Shown one piece after another: positions 55,694-57,051 of a stretch of 57,051 nucleotides of DNA (positions within the stretch are counted from its first letter, which is position 1; each line of letters begins with the position of its first letter). This DNA is from CAG-791 sp963650385 (GTDB lineage Bacteria > Bacillota > Clostridia > Lachnospirales > Lachnospiraceae). The DNA lies in the NCBI GenBank assembly GCA_963650385.1, contig CAVJLL010000015.1:1-57051 (forward strand). The letters run 5' to 3'. The notes beneath the pieces were generated by a model. That model had not been told where the DNA came from and ran no database searches. It worked only from the letters and a program-made list of their open reading frames with translations. Both the position numbers and the translations under genes were made by a program.

Positions 55694-56233
55694 ATGAAGA
55701 ATACAGGCAGAACCATCGTATCAACCGTAGTATGGTTTGCGGCAGTCATTGTACTGTCATGGCTTTTGATCACCTTTGTGGCACAGAGGACAGATGTCAA
55801 CGGCTCCTCCATGTATCCGACGCTCGAGGACGGCGATCAGCTGATTGCAGACAAAATAACCTATCGCTTTAAGGATCCGGAGCGGTTTGACATCATCATC
55901 TTCCCCTACCAGCTTGCGGACAACACCTACTTTATCAAACGCATCATCGGCCTGCCCGGCGAAACGGTCCGGATTGATGATGAGGGCAATATTTACATCA
56001 ACGGAACGCTCCTGAAGGAGAACTACGGCTATGAGCGGATGGAATATGCGGGACTTGCCGCGGATGAGATTCAGCTGGCGGACGATGAGTATTTTGTCCT
56101 GGGAGACAACCGGAACGTCTCGGAGGACAGCCGGTATCCGGATGTGGGGTGCATTAAGCGGGAGAACATCATCGGACGTGCCTGGCTTCGGATTTATCCG
56201 TTCTCGAAGTTCGGCGTTCTGACAGGAAAGTAA
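55694..56233 (+). CDS. lepB: Type I signal peptidase (second copy)
   Basis: 179 residues with a short cytosolic start, one helix (STVVWFAAVIVLSWLLITFV) and all catalytic boxes. Ser is in VNGSSMYPTLEDGDQLIADK, Lys in YFIKRIIGLPGETVRIDDEG, and box E is YFVLGDNRNVSEDSRYPDVG. It is closer to the consensus than the first copy. It is separated from rbgA by 30 bases (GGAAAGGG upstream). Having two LepB paralogues around rbgA suggests different substrates or regulation, but the sequence does not reveal which. Confidence 0.95.
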   Translation: MKNTGRTIVSTVVWFAAVIVLSWLLITFVAQRTDVNGSSMYPTLEDGDQLIADKITYRFKDPERFDIIIFPYQLADNTYFIKRIIGLPGETVRIDDEGNIYINGTLLKENYGYERMEYAGLAADEIQLADDEYFVLGDNRNVSEDSRYPDVGCIKRENIIGRAWLRIYPFSKFGVLTGK

Positions 56234-56278
56234 TTCTCCTCAGGCAGCCGCTGTAAAAGAACGGCGTAGGAGGCAAGC

Positions 56279-56977
56279 ATGACGAAGAAGGAAGAGGCCG
56301 CTGCGCGGCGCATGGAGCGTCTGCAGCAGGAACAGCAGCGCGTAGCCGGTATGCGTGCATTTGAACGGGAAGCGGTCTGCAGCGCGCCCGGTATTTCCCT
56401 GCCGGAGGGAAAAAAGCCCGAGGAGCTTTTGATCTGCGGCATCGATGAAGCGGGGCGCGGACCCCTGGCGGGCCCCGTGGTGGCCGGTGCCTGCATTCTG
56501 CCGGCCGATCACGACCTTTTATATCTCAACGATTCCAAAAAGCTCTCTGCAAGAAAACGGGAAGAGCTCTACGATGTCATTGCCAAGGAAGCGCTTTCCT
56601 GGTCCGTGGGGATCATCGGACCGGAACGGATTGATGAAATCAATATTCTGCAGGCAACCTATGAGGCAATGCGCGCGGCCATCGCGGGTCTGAGTGTCCG
56701 GCCGGATGCGCTGATCAACGATGCCGTCACGATTCCGCAGGTCACGATTCCGCAGGTGCCTGTAGTCAAGGGAGACGCCAAGTGCCTGTCCATCGCGGCC
56801 GCCTCGATCCTCGCCAAGGTGACAAGGGACCGGATGATGGAGGACTATGACCGGCAATATCCGGAGTACGGCTTTGCAGGACACAAGGGCTACGGCACAA
56901 AGGCACACATTGAGGCACTTCAGACCTTCGGCCCCTGCCCGATTCACCGCAGGAGCTTCATCGGACACTTCGTATAA
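56279..56977 (+). CDS. rnhB: Ribonuclease HII
   Basis: 232 residues. Catalytic motifs: ICGIDEAGRGPLAGPVVAGA (D-E), NDSKKLSARKREELY, and VVKGDAKCLSIAAASILAKV-TRDRMM, then GYGTKAHIEAL. It removes RNA from RNA-DNA hybrids and misincorporated ribonucleotides. An N-terminal helix of about 50 residues (RRMERLQQEQQRVAGMRAFE), common in clostridial RnhB, precedes the core. A 15-base tandem duplication (about 56728-56757) gives TIPQVTIPQV before the catalytic KGD segment. Ribosome site GTAGGAGGCAAGC. Confidence 0.95.
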   Translation: MTKKEEAAARRMERLQQEQQRVAGMRAFEREAVCSAPGISLPEGKKPEELLICGIDEAGRGPLAGPVVAGACILPADHDLLYLNDSKKLSARKREELYDVIAKEALSWSVGIIGPERIDEINILQATYEAMRAAIAGLSVRPDALINDAVTIPQVTIPQVPVVKGDAKCLSIAAASILAKVTRDRMMEDYDRQYPEYGFAGHKGYGTKAHIEALQTFGPCPIHRRSFIGHFV

Positions 56978-57051
56978 CCATCATTTCTGGTAATTATTAC
57001 TGTAAAATCCCGACCGGGTGGCCACCGTGTTTAGGCCGCAAAAAGCCCTTG
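56978..57051. other. Non-coding end of the window
   Basis: No gene or terminator is recognised after rnhB. GGTAATTATTACTG loosely resembles the group A end motif, but too little sequence is available. Confidence 0.2.

Noticed and set aside
1..57051. tRNA, rRNA, SRP RNA, RNase P RNA or tmRNA genes
   Set aside because: No cloverleaf with GTTCRANNC-type T-loops or other RNA signatures was found by reading; absence is by eye only and could be tested with tRNAscan-SE and Rfam.

Overview
The window looks like the chromosome of a fairly GC-rich member of the Clostridia, most likely Lachnospiraceae-like. This is inferred from gene order and families, not from any database search. The supporting blocks are ackA-rpmF-plsX-acpP-rnc-smc-ftsY, ylxM-ffh-rpsP-khpA-rimM-trmD-rplS-lepB-rbgA-lepB-rnhB, cysE-cysS-mrnC-rlmB-sigH, yicC-gmk-rpoZ-rimO-pgsA, Gram-positive RqcH, and an AICAR transformylase next to a separate IMP cyclohydrolase. 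Strong AGGAGG-type ribosome sites and sigma-A-like promoters fit a Firmicute.

Layout. (1) 1-3970 is an accessory island, visibly AT-richer than the rest. It holds the start of an AAA-type ATPase gene (minus strand), very short peptide genes with terminator hairpins, an overlapping three-gene cassette of unknown function, a GNAT acetyltransferase, a broken small gene and a REP-associated (Y1/RAYT) transposase. (2) 4112-5095 is a comM gene truncated and joined to the 3' part of dprA, the scar of a deletion. (3) 5092-13326 carries hflX, a three-gene glycan cluster (GT2-GtrA fusion, BcsA-like synthase with a PilZ domain, large membrane protein) and rqcH. (4) 13447-20357 carries housekeeping genes yicC, gmk, rpoZ, rimO, pgsA, a GtrA/GtrB-type pair, ygjP (minus) and thiN. 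(5) 20729-26745 is an oligopeptide ABC transporter operon, oppABCDF, with a terminator in its 5' leader and one at its end. (6) 26915-35585 covers purine synthesis, ispF, cysE-cysS-mrnC-rlmB-sigH, and an O-acetylhomoserine sulfhydrylase behind a leader with two short overlapping ORFs. (7) 35755-37737 (minus) is an oleate hydratase, divergent from pta-ackA. (8) 40921-56977 is the long translation, lipid and secretion block.

The most striking non-coding structure is a set of interspersed palindromic repeats lying between the core genes. One group has GTAAC(T/G)ATTCAGAGC-like and GGTGCTGAACAGATAC-like ends around a conserved long hairpin. The other has GTACAG(A/T)CGCCAGCC ends and, at full length, several internal hairpins. 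Copies of the first group show paired compensatory base changes in their stems, some supply the stop codon of the gene they follow, and one abuts the transposase gene. I propose they are REP/MITE-like elements, possibly mobilised by that transposase. No tRNA, rRNA, CRISPR array, restriction-modification system or recognised defence system was seen.

Functionally, the right half serves ribosome biogenesis, protein targeting (FtsY, Ffh, two signal peptidases), chromosome segregation (SMC), acetate formation (Pta-AckA) and fatty-acid/phospholipid synthesis (PlsX, AcpP). The left half adds nutrient peptide uptake, ribosome rescue (HflX, RqcH) and a probably c-di-GMP-controlled surface polysaccharide.
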